Assembly (NCBI GenBank): GCA_942492205.1
Contig: CALODT010000004.1
Coordinates: 62,001-126,000 of the forward strand
Length of the DNA: 64,000 bases
Reading direction: 5' to 3'
From: UBA1847 sp942492205
GTDB lineage: Bacteria; Pseudomonadota; Gammaproteobacteria; Steroidobacterales; Woeseiaceae
In this document: positions 36,588 through 46,600 of the stretch, piece after piece
Layout of the letters: the number at the start of each line of letters is the position of its first letter
How positions within the stretch are numbered: position 1 is the stretch's first letter
The notes under the pieces: generated by a model
What the model was told of the DNA's origin: nothing
Seen by the model: the letters and a program-made list of their open reading frames with translations, nothing else
Database searches by the model: none
Program-made: the position numbers and the translations under genes

Positions 36588-37940
36588 ATGCATCCAATCG
36601 GCTTTCGTGACACCGGACGTTTTGTCCGCCGCCCTGCTCGTCCGCGAGTTTATGCTCCGCCCAATCTCGCGAAGCTGATGCACTGCATGGATCCCAAGGT
36701 CAACATTGCGCTGCCCATCCGGGTTCGTGGCGCCGGTACGGCTGCGACCGACTGCAACGAAAGTCCGAAGGGCACGGTCATTCAGACCACGCAGCTGAAC
36801 AAGCTGGTCCGCATCGACAACTACAATCATACGGTTACCGCCGAAGCGGGAATACGACTCGGAACACTGGTGGATGCGCTCGCCGAGCAGGGCCTGGAGC
36901 TCATCGGCAATCATGAGCAGATGGAACGCACCCTTGGCGGCGCGCTGGCATCCCCCTGCATGGGGCCGGGCATCGGTGGCCAGGCCGCCTACCTCTCGAG
37001 TCAGGTCGTGAACCTGAAAGTCGTTACGACTCGCGGCAAGGTCATGACAATCTCCGAGCAGAAGCAGCATCTTCTGGCGGCTTTCCGCAACAGTTACGGC
37101 ATGCTTGGTGTCATTTATGAGGCGACGCTGCGTGTTCAGCCGATCTCGGTTTTTTCCGCGAGTCATCGCAGCCTCGCTGTCGACAAGTTCGCAGATGTTG
37201 TCGACCGTATTTCGAATGCCAACGTCGGCCTCAAATTCTACCTGCTGCCGCACCGGGATCGAGTCTATGTCGATATCCGACGCTACGATGTCGAGGGCGG
37301 CAGTGCATACGGCGCGCCGTGGAAGTTCAAGGACTGGGGTCAAAGTACCGTACTCCCACAGGTCTTCCGCTCATTGAACCGGGTGATGCCTATCCCGGCG
37401 GTGAGGTACCGGCTTATCGATGGCTTGAGTGCAGCGACCCAGGGAATCGTCAATACGAAATTCGTTAATCACGGTAACAACGCCGCCGCTACCGGTCGTC
37501 GTCGTCGGCAGAAGCCAAACAACCTGCTGTATTCCACATGGTGTTTTCCGGCAACGGACTTCTCACTGGTCATCAAAGCATACGTCGAGTTCTGTCAGCG
37601 CACGCTTAGAGAAAACGGCTATCGCTGTGACATGCCGGCGGTCGGCTTTCGCGTCAGCAAGGATTCGTCCGCTTTGCTTTCCCCGTCCTTCGACGAGTCG
37701 ATGTTCGCTCTGCAGACAGTTTCGACGCAACGCGCCGGCTGGGACGACTTCGTCATTGATCTCGCGCAATTTGCCGAGCGTTGGGGGGGCGTGCCGCTAT
37801 TCAGCCAGTCTCGCGCATTCCGCGCCGAGCATGCCATGCAGGCATACGGCGCTCGAATCGAGTTCTTCACCAGGATCCGGGATCAGCTGGACCCGGAAAA
37901 GCGCCTGCTTAACCCGTTCCTCGCACAGTGCTTCAGCTGA
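36588..37940 (+). CDS. FAD-linked oxidase (aldonolactone-oxidase-like), riboswitch controlled
   Basis: About 450 residues with the PCMH/FAD_binding_4 fold: IRVRGAGTAATDCNESPKGT (FAD loop), TVTAEAGIRLGTLVDALAEQ, GNHEQMERTLGGALASPC and a C-terminal PEKRLLNPF typical of the aldonolactone oxidase/vanillyl-alcohol oxidase class. No histidine for covalent FAD is certain. No signal peptide is visible. ATG 36588 follows GGAGA at eight bases. Substrate unknown; sugar lactones or polyol-type compounds are family guesses. The c-di-GMP-I riboswitch in its leader ties it to the sessile/motile switch, perhaps through an envelope or exopolysaccharide product. Confidence 0.87.
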   Translation: MHPIGFRDTGRFVRRPARPRVYAPPNLAKLMHCMDPKVNIALPIRVRGAGTAATDCNESPKGTVIQTTQLNKLVRIDNYNHTVTAEAGIRLGTLVDALAEQGLELIGNHEQMERTLGGALASPCMGPGIGGQAAYLSSQVVNLKVVTTRGKVMTISEQKQHLLAAFRNSYGMLGVIYEATLRVQPISVFSASHRSLAVDKFADVVDRISNANVGLKFYLLPHRDRVYVDIRRYDVEGGSAYGAPWKFKDWGQSTVLPQVFRSLNRVMPIPAVRYRLIDGLSAATQGIVNTKFVNHGNNAAATGRRRRQKPNNLLYSTWCFPATDFSLVIKAYVEFCQRTLRENGYRCDMPAVGFRVSKDSSALLSPSFDESMFALQTVSTQRAGWDDFVIDLAQFAERWGGVPLFSQSRAFRAEHAMQAYGARIEFFTRIRDQLDPEKRLLNPFLAQCFS

Positions 37941-38100
37941 CCTGACGGGCTCCGGCCGGCTGTTGCATCGCCGGGAAGCCAAAGCGCCTCTCGGGTGCCG
38001 CGCTCGGGCGAATTTTCTTCGTATCGAGCAATCTAAAAGCGCTTTTGATGCATCTAAGTAACATGAGGCGGCAGTGTTTCGGCTCGTTATTTCTTAAGCT

Positions 38101-38182
38101 ATTGTTTTGTATAAAATAATTCAAAACGGACGATTTCACCTGCTGCTATTGCGTTATACTTAACTAGTGTTATACTTCACTA
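38101..38182 (+). promoter_or_regulatory. AT-rich control region of the RND operon: dyad plus direct repeat
   Basis: A 24-bp dyad GTTTTG-N12-CAAAAC (38104-38127) encloses a TATAAAAT sequence that could be a -10 box. A 16-bp-period direct repeat follows (GTTATACTTAACTA at 38153, GTTATACTTCACTA at 38169). The region differs strongly in base composition from its neighbours. Operator function is inferred; the gap from 37941 to 38100 holds no gene that I can support. Confidence 0.5.
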
Positions 38183-38196
38183 CAACACTAAAGACA

Positions 38197-39285
38197 ATGG
38201 CCGAAAAGATGAGCATTCTCAGAACTGTCAGTGCAGCCATTTCGATCACTTCATTAGCTTTGCTGTCCGGCTGCGGCACGGGCGAAGCCAGCGTCAGCAA
38301 GCAGGCCACCATCGAAGCGGCCACGCCGGTTCCGGTCGAGACGACAACCCCCTATCGTTCCGACCTGTATGCGACCTACGAGGCAACGGCTACCTTAACC
38401 ACGGACGCGGACGCGCCGGTGGTTGCGCGTGCCGCCGGTGAGCTGGTCGAGCTACTTGTTGAGGAAGGCGATCGCGTCGAGGCAGGACAGGTGCTGGCAC
38501 GACTCGATGGCGAGCGGCTCCGGCTGGAGATGCTGGCAGCCAGGGCGGAGCTGGCCCACGCAAGCAAAGAATACAAGCGCAATGCGGACCTCCATGCACG
38601 CGGCCTGATAAGCACATCTTTGTACGAAGGGCTCAAGTACGACCTTGACGCACTGGAGGCGAGCTACAAGCTGAAACGGCTTAACTACGAGTACTCGAGC
38701 ATCCGCGCCACGATCTCCGGCGTGGTATCCGCCAGGGAAATCAAGCCGGGCCAGACTGTCAACGTTGGCGATATCGTGTTTCGCATTACCGAGACGACCG
38801 AACTGCTCGCGTACCTGCAAATTCCGCAGACGCAGCTACTCAAGTTCCACGCGGGCGACACGGCGACCGTGCGGGTTGCTGCCATGCCGGATGACGAATT
38901 TGTCGCATCGATCGTGCGCATCAGCCCGACGATCGATACACGCAACGGCACGTTTCGCGCAACGGTCCGAATAGATAACAACAAGGGGAATCTCGCACCG
39001 GGTATGCTGGGTCGCTTCACGATCGCTTATGAAAAGCATCCGGATGCTCTGACAATCCCGGCGATCGCCGTTCTGAACGACGACGAGCAGCCAAGCGTCT
39101 ACGTGGTGAACGACGGCGAGGTTACAAGACGGAGTGTTGAAACGGGTATCGAAACGGACGGCCGGATCGAAATACTCGGTGGACTGACCGAGGACGAGCA
39201 CGTCGTGGTTGTCGGTCACGGTGGCCTGCGTGATGGCAGCCGGGTTCTCGCCAGCAAGACGCTTCCCGATAGTTTGACCGGCTGA
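38197..39285 (+). CDS. RND efflux periplasmic adaptor (membrane fusion) lipoprotein 1
   Basis: About 362 residues. Lipobox SLALLSGCGTGE marks a lipid-anchored adaptor. Lipoyl half-motifs EGDRVEAGQVLARLDGERLR and RATISGVVSAREIKPGQTVN flank an alpha-hairpin (about 105-165, AELAHASKEYKRNADLHARG). The beta-barrel part follows with RISPTIDTRNGTFRATVRID. It would link an RND pump to an outer-membrane channel; no channel gene is present. ATG 38197 is preferred over the upstream GTG, and ATG 38209 is possible. First gene of a four-gene efflux operon. Confidence 0.92.
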   Translation: MAEKMSILRTVSAAISITSLALLSGCGTGEASVSKQATIEAATPVPVETTTPYRSDLYATYEATATLTTDADAPVVARAAGELVELLVEEGDRVEAGQVLARLDGERLRLEMLAARAELAHASKEYKRNADLHARGLISTSLYEGLKYDLDALEASYKLKRLNYEYSSIRATISGVVSAREIKPGQTVNVGDIVFRITETTELLAYLQIPQTQLLKFHAGDTATVRVAAMPDDEFVASIVRISPTIDTRNGTFRATVRIDNNKGNLAPGMLGRFTIAYEKHPDALTIPAIAVLNDDEQPSVYVVNDGEVTRRSVETGIETDGRIEILGGLTEDEHVVVVGHGGLRDGSRVLASKTLPDSLTG

Positions 39286-39343
39286 TGCCTGTGCTGCCCC
39301 TCGCATGCCTCGTGAGGGTGGACGGCAAGAAAGGGAGTGATCA

Positions 39344-40453
39344 ATGAGGCTATATCGAAAGAGCGTTGCGGCGCTCGCCTGCGTGCTTTTCCTGGGCGCC
39401 TGCGCAGAAGGCGAACAGAACGAGCAGGGCAAAGAAGAAAAAGAAAAGACGCCGCCAGTTCCTGTCGAAGTCACCCTGCCGATCCGTGGCGATGTCTACG
39501 CGGTCTATTCGGGTACCGCGCCGATAGAGGCGTATGCCGAGGCTGATGTGATTGCCAAAGTCCCGGGCGAGGTCATGGAAATCCTCGCCGAGGAAGGTGA
39601 TGATGTTGAAAAAGGCCAGATCCTGGCACGCCTCGATGGCGATCGCCTGCGCCTGGAGCTGAATGAATCCAAAGCAAGGCTTCGCAAGCTGCAGCGTGAC
39701 TTTCAGCGCAACAAGGACCTGCGAGAAAAAGGCCTGATCAGCGAAGGCGACTTCGAGAAGATCCAGTACGAACTGGAGGCGCTGCAGGCTTCCTACAATC
39801 TTGCCAGCCTGGAGCTCGACTACACGCAGATTCGCGCGCCGATTAGCGGTGTCGTGTCTGATCGCTTCATCAAACTCGGTAACACGCTTAAGGTCGGTGA
39901 TCCTGTCTTTGGCATAACCAGTCTGCAACCGCTCGTCGCCTACATGTTCGTGCCCGAACGCGAATATCGCCAGATTGCGCCAGGGCAGCCAGTCGGTATA
40001 GAGATCGACGCGCTTGCCGATACCAGGATCATTACGGCGGTCACCCGTGTGAGTCCGGTCGTCGATCCGGATACGGGCACCTTCAAGATCACCATCGAAA
40101 TCAATGATCCCGAGAGACGCATCAAGCCGGGCATGTTCGGTCGCATAGGCATCGTCTATGACGAACGCAAGAACGCTTTGCAGATACCGCGCAGCGCGGT
40201 CATCGAAGAGTTGGGTACCACGAGCGTTTTCGTTGTCGTCGACAATGTCGCTGTGCGCAAGCCTGTGCAGACCGGCTTCAGCAGCAACGGGATGATCGAA
40301 ATCCTGTCTGGCATCGACGACGATGATCGCGTCATCACGGTAGGTCAGCTGGGCCTGAAACCGGATGCCGACGTGACCGTCATTAACGCCGCAGCAGAGG
40401 ACTCCGATGAGCGGCCCGACGAATCGACAGCCGATTCCGAAGGAGAAGATTGA
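39344..40453 (+). CDS. RND efflux periplasmic adaptor lipoprotein 2
   Basis: 369 residues. Lipobox VLFLGACAEGE, acidic/basic linker, then the same plan as the preceding gene: EEGDDVEKGQILARLDGDRL, hairpin with FQRNKDLREKGLISEGDFEK, RAPISGVVSDRFIKLGNTLK, and VSPVVDPDTGTFKITIEI. The two adaptors are clearly homologous but diverged, so they arose by an old duplication. A strong AAAGGGAGTGATCA precedes ATG 39344. The C-terminal tail is very acidic. Its stop TGA overlaps the first base of the permease ATG (TGATG). Confidence 0.93.
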   Translation: MRLYRKSVAALACVLFLGACAEGEQNEQGKEEKEKTPPVPVEVTLPIRGDVYAVYSGTAPIEAYAEADVIAKVPGEVMEILAEEGDDVEKGQILARLDGDRLRLELNESKARLRKLQRDFQRNKDLREKGLISEGDFEKIQYELEALQASYNLASLELDYTQIRAPISGVVSDRFIKLGNTLKVGDPVFGITSLQPLVAYMFVPEREYRQIAPGQPVGIEIDALADTRIITAVTRVSPVVDPDTGTFKITIEINDPERRIKPGMFGRIGIVYDERKNALQIPRSAVIEELGTTSVFVVVDNVAVRKPVQTGFSSNGMIEILSGIDDDDRVITVGQLGLKPDADVTVINAAAEDSDERPDESTADSEGED

Positions 40454-43400
40454 TGCGCCGCCTTATCGAATTGGCCACCGAGCGGCGTGTCACGATCGTC
40501 ATGCTCATGGTTGCCATCGTGTTGTTCGGCATGGTGTCGCTGTCGCGACTGAAGCTGAACCTGCTGCCGGACATCTCCTACCCCACACTGACGGTGCGAA
40601 CGGAACTGACCGGTGCGGCCCCCGTAGAGATCGAGAATCTCCTTACCAAGCCTATTGAAGAATCGATCGGCGTGGTGAGAAATGTCCGGCTGGTGAGGTC
40701 CGTGTCGCGTTCCGGCCAATCGGACGTCACGATTGAGTTCGTGTGGGGTACCGACATGGATATCGCGGGTGTCGATGTTCGCGAGAAACTCGATATCCTG
40801 ACGCTGCCGCTCGAAGCCGAACGACCCTTGTTGCTTCGTTTCGACCCGTCATCGGAGCCGATAGTACGGCTCGGCCTGATGTCTGTCTCAGACGAAATCC
40901 GGCCGGGCGAATCGCCGGAGGCGCGGCTGAAGATGTTGCGACGACTGGCCGAGGACAGCATCAAGACCGACCTCGAAGCCGAGGAAGGCACGGCGGCCGT
41001 CAAAGTCAGCGGCGGTCTCGAGGACGAGATCCAGATCCGTGTCGATCAACAAAAGCTCTCTCAACTGGGTTTGAACATAGACCAGGTTGCGAGTCGCATT
41101 CGTGCCGAAAACGTCAACCTGTCCGGCGGCCGCCTCGAGGAAGGCAGCCAGCGCTTCCTGGTGCGAACGCTGAACGAATTCCAGAGTGTTGACGAATTTC
41201 GCAACGCGATTATTGCAAACGTCGCGGGACGACCCGTTTACCTCGGCGACGTGGCTACGGTCCAGCGTGGTCACAAGGAGCGGGAAGCGATCACGCGGGT
41301 CAAGGGCCGTGAGTCGGTCGAACTCGCGGTCTACAAGGAAGGGGATGCAAATACCGTGCAGGTTGCTCGCCGCATCGAGCAACGCCTGGACCGCATCCGC
41401 GAATCGCTGCCCGACGACATCGAACTGGTCAAGATTCACGATCAATCCACGTTTATATCGTCAGCGGTCAACGATGTCAGGTTCGCGGCCGTACTCGGCG
41501 GCCTGATCGCGATCCTGGTGCTGTACGGTTTCCTGCGTGACTCGCGCGCAACGACCATCGTTGGCATCGCCATACCGGTCTCGGTGGTCGGTACCTTCCT
41601 GCTCATGTACACCAACGACATTTCGCTCAACATCATGTCGCTTGGCGGCATTGCTCTCGCTGTCGGCATGCTGGTCGATAACTCTATCGTCGTACTGGAA
41701 AATATTGTTCGCAAGAAAGAACAGGGCGAGGACATCGTCGCGGCGGCGCGGAACGGCACCTCTGAAGTTGCGGGAGCCGTTATTGCTGCAACGCTGACTA
41801 CCATCGCGGTCTTCTTTCCGATGGTATTTATCAGTGGCATCGCGGGCCAGCTGTTTCGAGACCAGGCTCTGACAGTGACCTTCGCACTCGCTTTCTCTTT
41901 ACTCGTCGCACTTACCCTGATCCCGATGCTGGCCTCTCTCGGAGCCCGGAGTCGTTACGACGACGGCGGCGACGGCACGCCGCCCGGCCGCTTCACCCGG
42001 GCGGTCGCCGTCCTTGTACGCCTGTTCGGCGCCGTATTCCTTGGCATCAGGAAGTTATTCTGGGCGTTGTTGTGGGTACCGACCTGGCTGATGCAGCGGC
42101 TGTATGGAGCCGCCGCAGCCATCTATCCACCCTTGTTGCGCGCCTCTCTGGCGAACCGCTGGCTGGTTGTTGGTGCGGCTGTTCTGGTGTTCGCCGCAAC
42201 GATGTCGCTGGTTCCGCGTCTTGGCACCGAGTTGATTCCGCAGTTTTCACAAGGTGAGTTCGACGTCGATTTGCGCCTGCCCCCCGGCGCGCCGCTGTCG
42301 GAAACGGATCGGGCCATCCAGGCGGCACAGCGCGTCGCCGCGGGCATCGACGCTGTTGCCCTCAACTACTCGGTCGCCGGCACCGGCAATCGGCTCGACG
42401 CCAATCCGGTAGACGCCGGCGACAACACGGGCAGCCTCAGCATTACGCTCGCGCCCGGGTCTGGCCGCCAGGCAGAAAACCAGACCATGGATGCCATGCG
42501 CAGGGAGCTCGCTCGCCTGCCCGGCGTGCAGTACGACTTCAGCCGACCTGCCCTGCTGGCCTTCTCCAGTCCGCTGCAGGTGGAAATCTCGGGCTACGAC
42601 CTCGAAGGACTCGCGGCGGTCAGCGCCCGGGTGGTCGCGGAAATGTCGAAGTCAGATCGGTTCGCCGACATCAAGACGACGGTAGAGCGCGGCAACCCGG
42701 AAATCCAGATCGTCTTCGACCAGGAGCGCGCCTCGAAGCTCGGGCTCGCCGTGCGTGATATCGCGGATCGTGTGGTTGCGAACGTGCGCGGGGAACTCGC
42801 GACGCGGTACACATGGCGCGACAGGAAGATCGACGTCCTGGTGCGCAGTGTCGACGCGCAGAAATCCAGTATCGAAGAAATTCGCCGGCTCATTGTCAAC
42901 CCGACGTCCGACAGGCCGGTGACTCTCGATGCGGTCGCAACCGTCACCGTGTCACAGGGTCCTGCCGAGATTCGCCGTGTCGCACAGGAGCGCGTGGCAA
43001 TCGTCACAGCAAACCTGGCCTACGGCGACCTGGGCGCCGCCGCCGCCGAAGCTGGCCAGATCGTGCGCCGCGTCCCTCTGCCAAACGGGATAACAGCGAC
43101 CGTATCGGGACAGAGTGAGGAAATGCAGGCCTCGTTCGAATCCATGCAGTTTGCGCTGCTGCTCGCGGTATTTCTCGTATACCTCGTGATGGCATCGCAA
43201 TTCGAATCGCTTATCCACCCGTTTGTGATCTTATTCACGATCCCGCTGGCACTGGTCGGCGCCGTGCTGGCGCTGTTCATAACCGGCACAACCGTCAATA
43301 TCGTTGCGCTGATCGGTGTCATCATGCTCGCCGGTATCGTCGTTAATAACGCCATCGTTCTTGTCGACCTGATCAACCAGCTGCGCGCCCAGGGCGTTGA

Positions 43401-43668
43401 GCGACACGAGGCAATTATGCAGGCGGGCGAGGCACGACTGCGGCCGATCCTGATGACGTCGATGACGACGGCGCTTGGCTTGCTGCCAATGGCAATGGGC
43501 TTTGGCGAGGGTTCAGAAGTGCGCACACCCATGGCGATTACCGTCATCGGCGGACTCGTCGTCTCCACCATGCTGACCCTGCTGGTAATCCCGGTCGTCT
43601 ATTCGCTGATGGACAGGAAACAGTGGCCGGCGCCAGCAGCCGCGCACGCAACGGGAATGGCACGGTGA
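40453..43668 (+). CDS. RND family inner-membrane efflux permease 1
   Basis: 1071 residues with the twelve-helix, two-large-loop plan of HAE1/MdtB-like pumps. Helix 4 carries the proton-relay region GGIALAVGMLVDNSIVVLEN with the usual Asp, helix 10 has LIGVIMLAGIVVNNAIVLVD, and the porter domain has LLPDISYPTLTVRTELTGAA near the start. An insert of about 60 residues after helix 6 (RSRYDDGGDGTPPGR onward) is longer than in AcrB. AGGAG eight bases upstream supports ATG 40453, coupled to adaptor 2. Confidence 0.94.
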   Translation: MRRLIELATERRVTIVMLMVAIVLFGMVSLSRLKLNLLPDISYPTLTVRTELTGAAPVEIENLLTKPIEESIGVVRNVRLVRSVSRSGQSDVTIEFVWGTDMDIAGVDVREKLDILTLPLEAERPLLLRFDPSSEPIVRLGLMSVSDEIRPGESPEARLKMLRRLAEDSIKTDLEAEEGTAAVKVSGGLEDEIQIRVDQQKLSQLGLNIDQVASRIRAENVNLSGGRLEEGSQRFLVRTLNEFQSVDEFRNAIIANVAGRPVYLGDVATVQRGHKEREAITRVKGRESVELAVYKEGDANTVQVARRIEQRLDRIRESLPDDIELVKIHDQSTFISSAVNDVRFAAVLGGLIAILVLYGFLRDSRATTIVGIAIPVSVVGTFLLMYTNDISLNIMSLGGIALAVGMLVDNSIVVLENIVRKKEQGEDIVAAARNGTSEVAGAVIAATLTTIAVFFPMVFISGIAGQLFRDQALTVTFALAFSLLVALTLIPMLASLGARSRYDDGGDGTPPGRFTRAVAVLVRLFGAVFLGIRKLFWALLWVPTWLMQRLYGAAAAIYPPLLRASLANRWLVVGAAVLVFAATMSLVPRLGTELIPQFSQGEFDVDLRLPPGAPLSETDRAIQAAQRVAAGIDAVALNYSVAGTGNRLDANPVDAGDNTGSLSITLAPGSGRQAENQTMDAMRRELARLPGVQYDFSRPALLAFSSPLQVEISGYDLEGLAAVSARVVAEMSKSDRFADIKTTVERGNPEIQIVFDQERASKLGLAVRDIADRVVANVRGELATRYTWRDRKIDVLVRSVDAQKSSIEEIRRLIVNPTSDRPVTLDAVATVTVSQGPAEIRRVAQERVAIVTANLAYGDLGAAAAEAGQIVRRVPLPNGITATVSGQSEEMQASFESMQFALLLAVFLVYLVMASQFESLIHPFVILFTIPLALVGAVLALFITGTTVNIVALIGVIMLAGIVVNNAIVLVDLINQLRAQGVERHEAIMQAGEARLRPILMTSMTTALGLLPMAMGFGEGSEVRTPMAITVIGGLVVSTMLTLLVIPVVYSLMDRKQWPAPAAAHATGMAR

Positions 43669-46600
43669 GACATACTGAGGTAGCGCTGCGGCGCCCGGTA
43701 ACGACGGTCGTGGTGTTCGTCGCGATGGCCCTGGTAGGACTGATCGCATCGCGCTTGTTGCCCCTCGAGAAATTCCCCGACATCGAGTTCCCGGGCATCT
43801 TCATACAGGTACCGTATCCCGGCTCGACGCCTGAGGAGATCGAACGGCTCATAACGCGCCCGGTCGAGGAAGCCCTGGCGACGCTATCCGGCGTGGAGCA
43901 GATGTTCTCCAGCTCGAGCGAGGGCCAGTCGCAGATCTTCCTGCAGTTCGGCTGGGACCAGAGCATGGGCGCCAAGGGCATCGAAGCCCGTGCAAAGGTC
44001 GACGGAATCCGACATTTGCTGCCCGACGATGTACGGCGAATATTCGTCTTTACCGGTTCACTCGGCGATCAGCCCGTCCTGCAGCTCAGAATCTCCAGCG
44101 AGCGGGACCTGTCCGACAGCTATGACCTGCTCGACCGGCTTTTGAAGCGGCGGCTCGAACGAATCGAGGGCGTATCACGCGTCGACCTGCACGGCGTGGA
44201 CGCACGCGAAGTCCGCATCCTCTTGAAACCTGACATGCTGGCCGCTCACGGCGTCGACATCGCGGCGCTGCGCGACCTGCTGGTACGAAGCAATTTCGCC
44301 GTCAGCGCGGGAAAGATCACCGCGGGCGATCAGCGCTTCAGCGTGCGGCCGAGCGGCGAGTTCTCGTCGGTCGAGGAGATTCGGGAGCTGGTCGTCAACC
44401 CAAGCGGCCTGCGATTACGTGATATCGCTGATGTGGAGCTGCGCACGCCGGAACGAAATTACGGTCGACACCTGGACCGCGACTACGCGATCGGCGTTGC
44501 GATCAACAAGACGACCGGCTCGAACCTCGTTGACGTTACGGATCGCGTTATTGCCGAAGTGGAGAAGATCGGCGAACTGCCGCAGATGCAGGGCATCAAC
44601 ATCTTCTCCCTGGACAACCAGGGCGACAGTGTGCGCGAGTCGCTGTCGGACCTGCTGAAAGCCGGCGCACTGGGTGGCCTGCTGGCGGTCCTCGTGCTGT
44701 ACCTCTTCCTGCGCCAGGTTACGACGACACTGATTGTTACGGCATCGGTACCGTTTTCGCTGATGATCACGCTGGGCGCGCTGTATTTTGCCGGTCTGAC
44801 CCTGAACATCCTGTCCATGATGGGGCTGATGCTCGCCGTCGGTATGCTGGTGGACAATGCCGTCGTCATCACCGAGAGCATTTTTCGACATCGCTCCGAG
44901 AAGCCGGGCGAACCGTTTACCGCGACGATAGCCGGCGTCAGGGAGGTCGGGCTGGCCGTCATCGCCGGTACGGCTACGACGATTATCGTTTTCGCGCCGA
45001 TCATCTTCGGCGCGCAGACAGACATCACTATCTTCCTGACGCACGTCGCCGTCACTATCATCGTTGCCCTGATCGCGTCCCTGGTAATCGCACAAACACT
45101 GGTGCCCATGCTCGCAGCTCGCGTAGCCGTGCCGCCGCAGCCGAAGAAAGGCGCCTGGATGAGCCGCCTGACCGATCGATACGTCGCCGGCCTGCAGTGG
45201 ATTCTCGGGCATCGCTGGTGGTCGGCGCTGGGCATCGCGCTGGTCTGTGTCATCGGCGTTCTACCAATGGCACTCGACCTGGTGAAGTTCGACATGTTTC
45301 CACAGGACGTAGGTCGGCGGCTGTTCATGCCTTATCACGTCGAAGGTCAGCACCCCCTGGAACGGGTCGAGGAGACTGTAAATACGATCGAGGAATATCT
45401 TTACTCGCGCCAGGAAGAATTCAACATCCGCTCCGTCTACAGCTATTACGACCAGGGGCGCGCCGAGTCCACGCTGCTGCTGACTGATGAAGATGATGCA
45501 ACGCTGTCCACGAAAGAAATTATTGAACGCATCGAAAAGGACTTGCCGGCGATAGCCATCGGCAAGCCGAGCTTCAAGTTTGACCGGCAAGGCGGTGGCG
45601 AGGGCTTCACCGTGCAGGTCAGCGGCGATTCGACCGAAGTCCTGAACGAACTGAGTGTCGATATCGTTCGCGCCCTGTCAACGGTCGAGGGCCTCAAGAA
45701 CGTGCAGAGCGATGCAGAAGCCGGCGACCGCGAAGTACGCATCAGTATTGACCGTACGCGCGCCGCGGCAGTGGGCCTCACCGCCAGCGACATCGCCCAG
45801 TCAGTAAGTATCGCAATGCGCGGCGAGAACCTGCGTGAATTCCGCGGCGAGTCCGGCGAGATCGCGGTGCGCATCGCGTTTCGTGACGACGCCAAACAGA
45901 GCGTCGAGCAGCTCGCCGACCTACCGCTGTACACCCCCGACGGGCGCCGAATAACACTCGGCAGCGTTGCGTCGTTTCACATCAGCAATTCGCCGGACAC
46001 GATTCGTCGCACCGACCGGCAGACGGCCGTCATACTCTCGGCCGACCTCGAAGACGAGGTCAGTCCCGATGATGTCAGGGCCCGCGTCAACAGCCTAATG
46101 GAGCAGATAGATCTGCCGCCCGGCTACGGCTGGAAAGAGGGTCGTGGCTTCGAACGCCAGGACGAGACGGCGGACATGATGGCCACCAATATCGTGCTTG
46201 GTGTTGCCTGTATCTTCCTCGTCATGGCCGCACTCTTCGAGTCAATGCTATTACCGTTCTCCATCATCCTTGGATCGATCGTCTTTTCGATTTTCGGCGT
46301 GTTCCTGTTCTTCGCCGCTACCGGTACAACGTTCTCGTTCATGGCGATGATAGGCATCATGATTCTGATCGGCGTCGTCGTGAACAACGGTATCGTGCTG
46401 GTGGATCACATTAACAATCTTCGCCAGGAAGGCATGGCGCGTGACAAGGCAATCGTGATTGCCGGACGGGACCGACTGCGGCCCATCCTGATGACTGTGG
46501 CCACAACCATCGTCGGACTTGCACCGCTCGCGATGGGCACGACGCAGGTCGGCGGCGATGGCCCTCCTTACTACCCGATGGCAAGGGCCATCATTGGCGG

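Noticed and set aside
37933..38139. 68-residue minus-strand reading frame in the RND promoter region
   Set aside because: It starts inside the AT-rich dyad, has no ribosome binding site, and overlaps the oxidase 3' end antisense.
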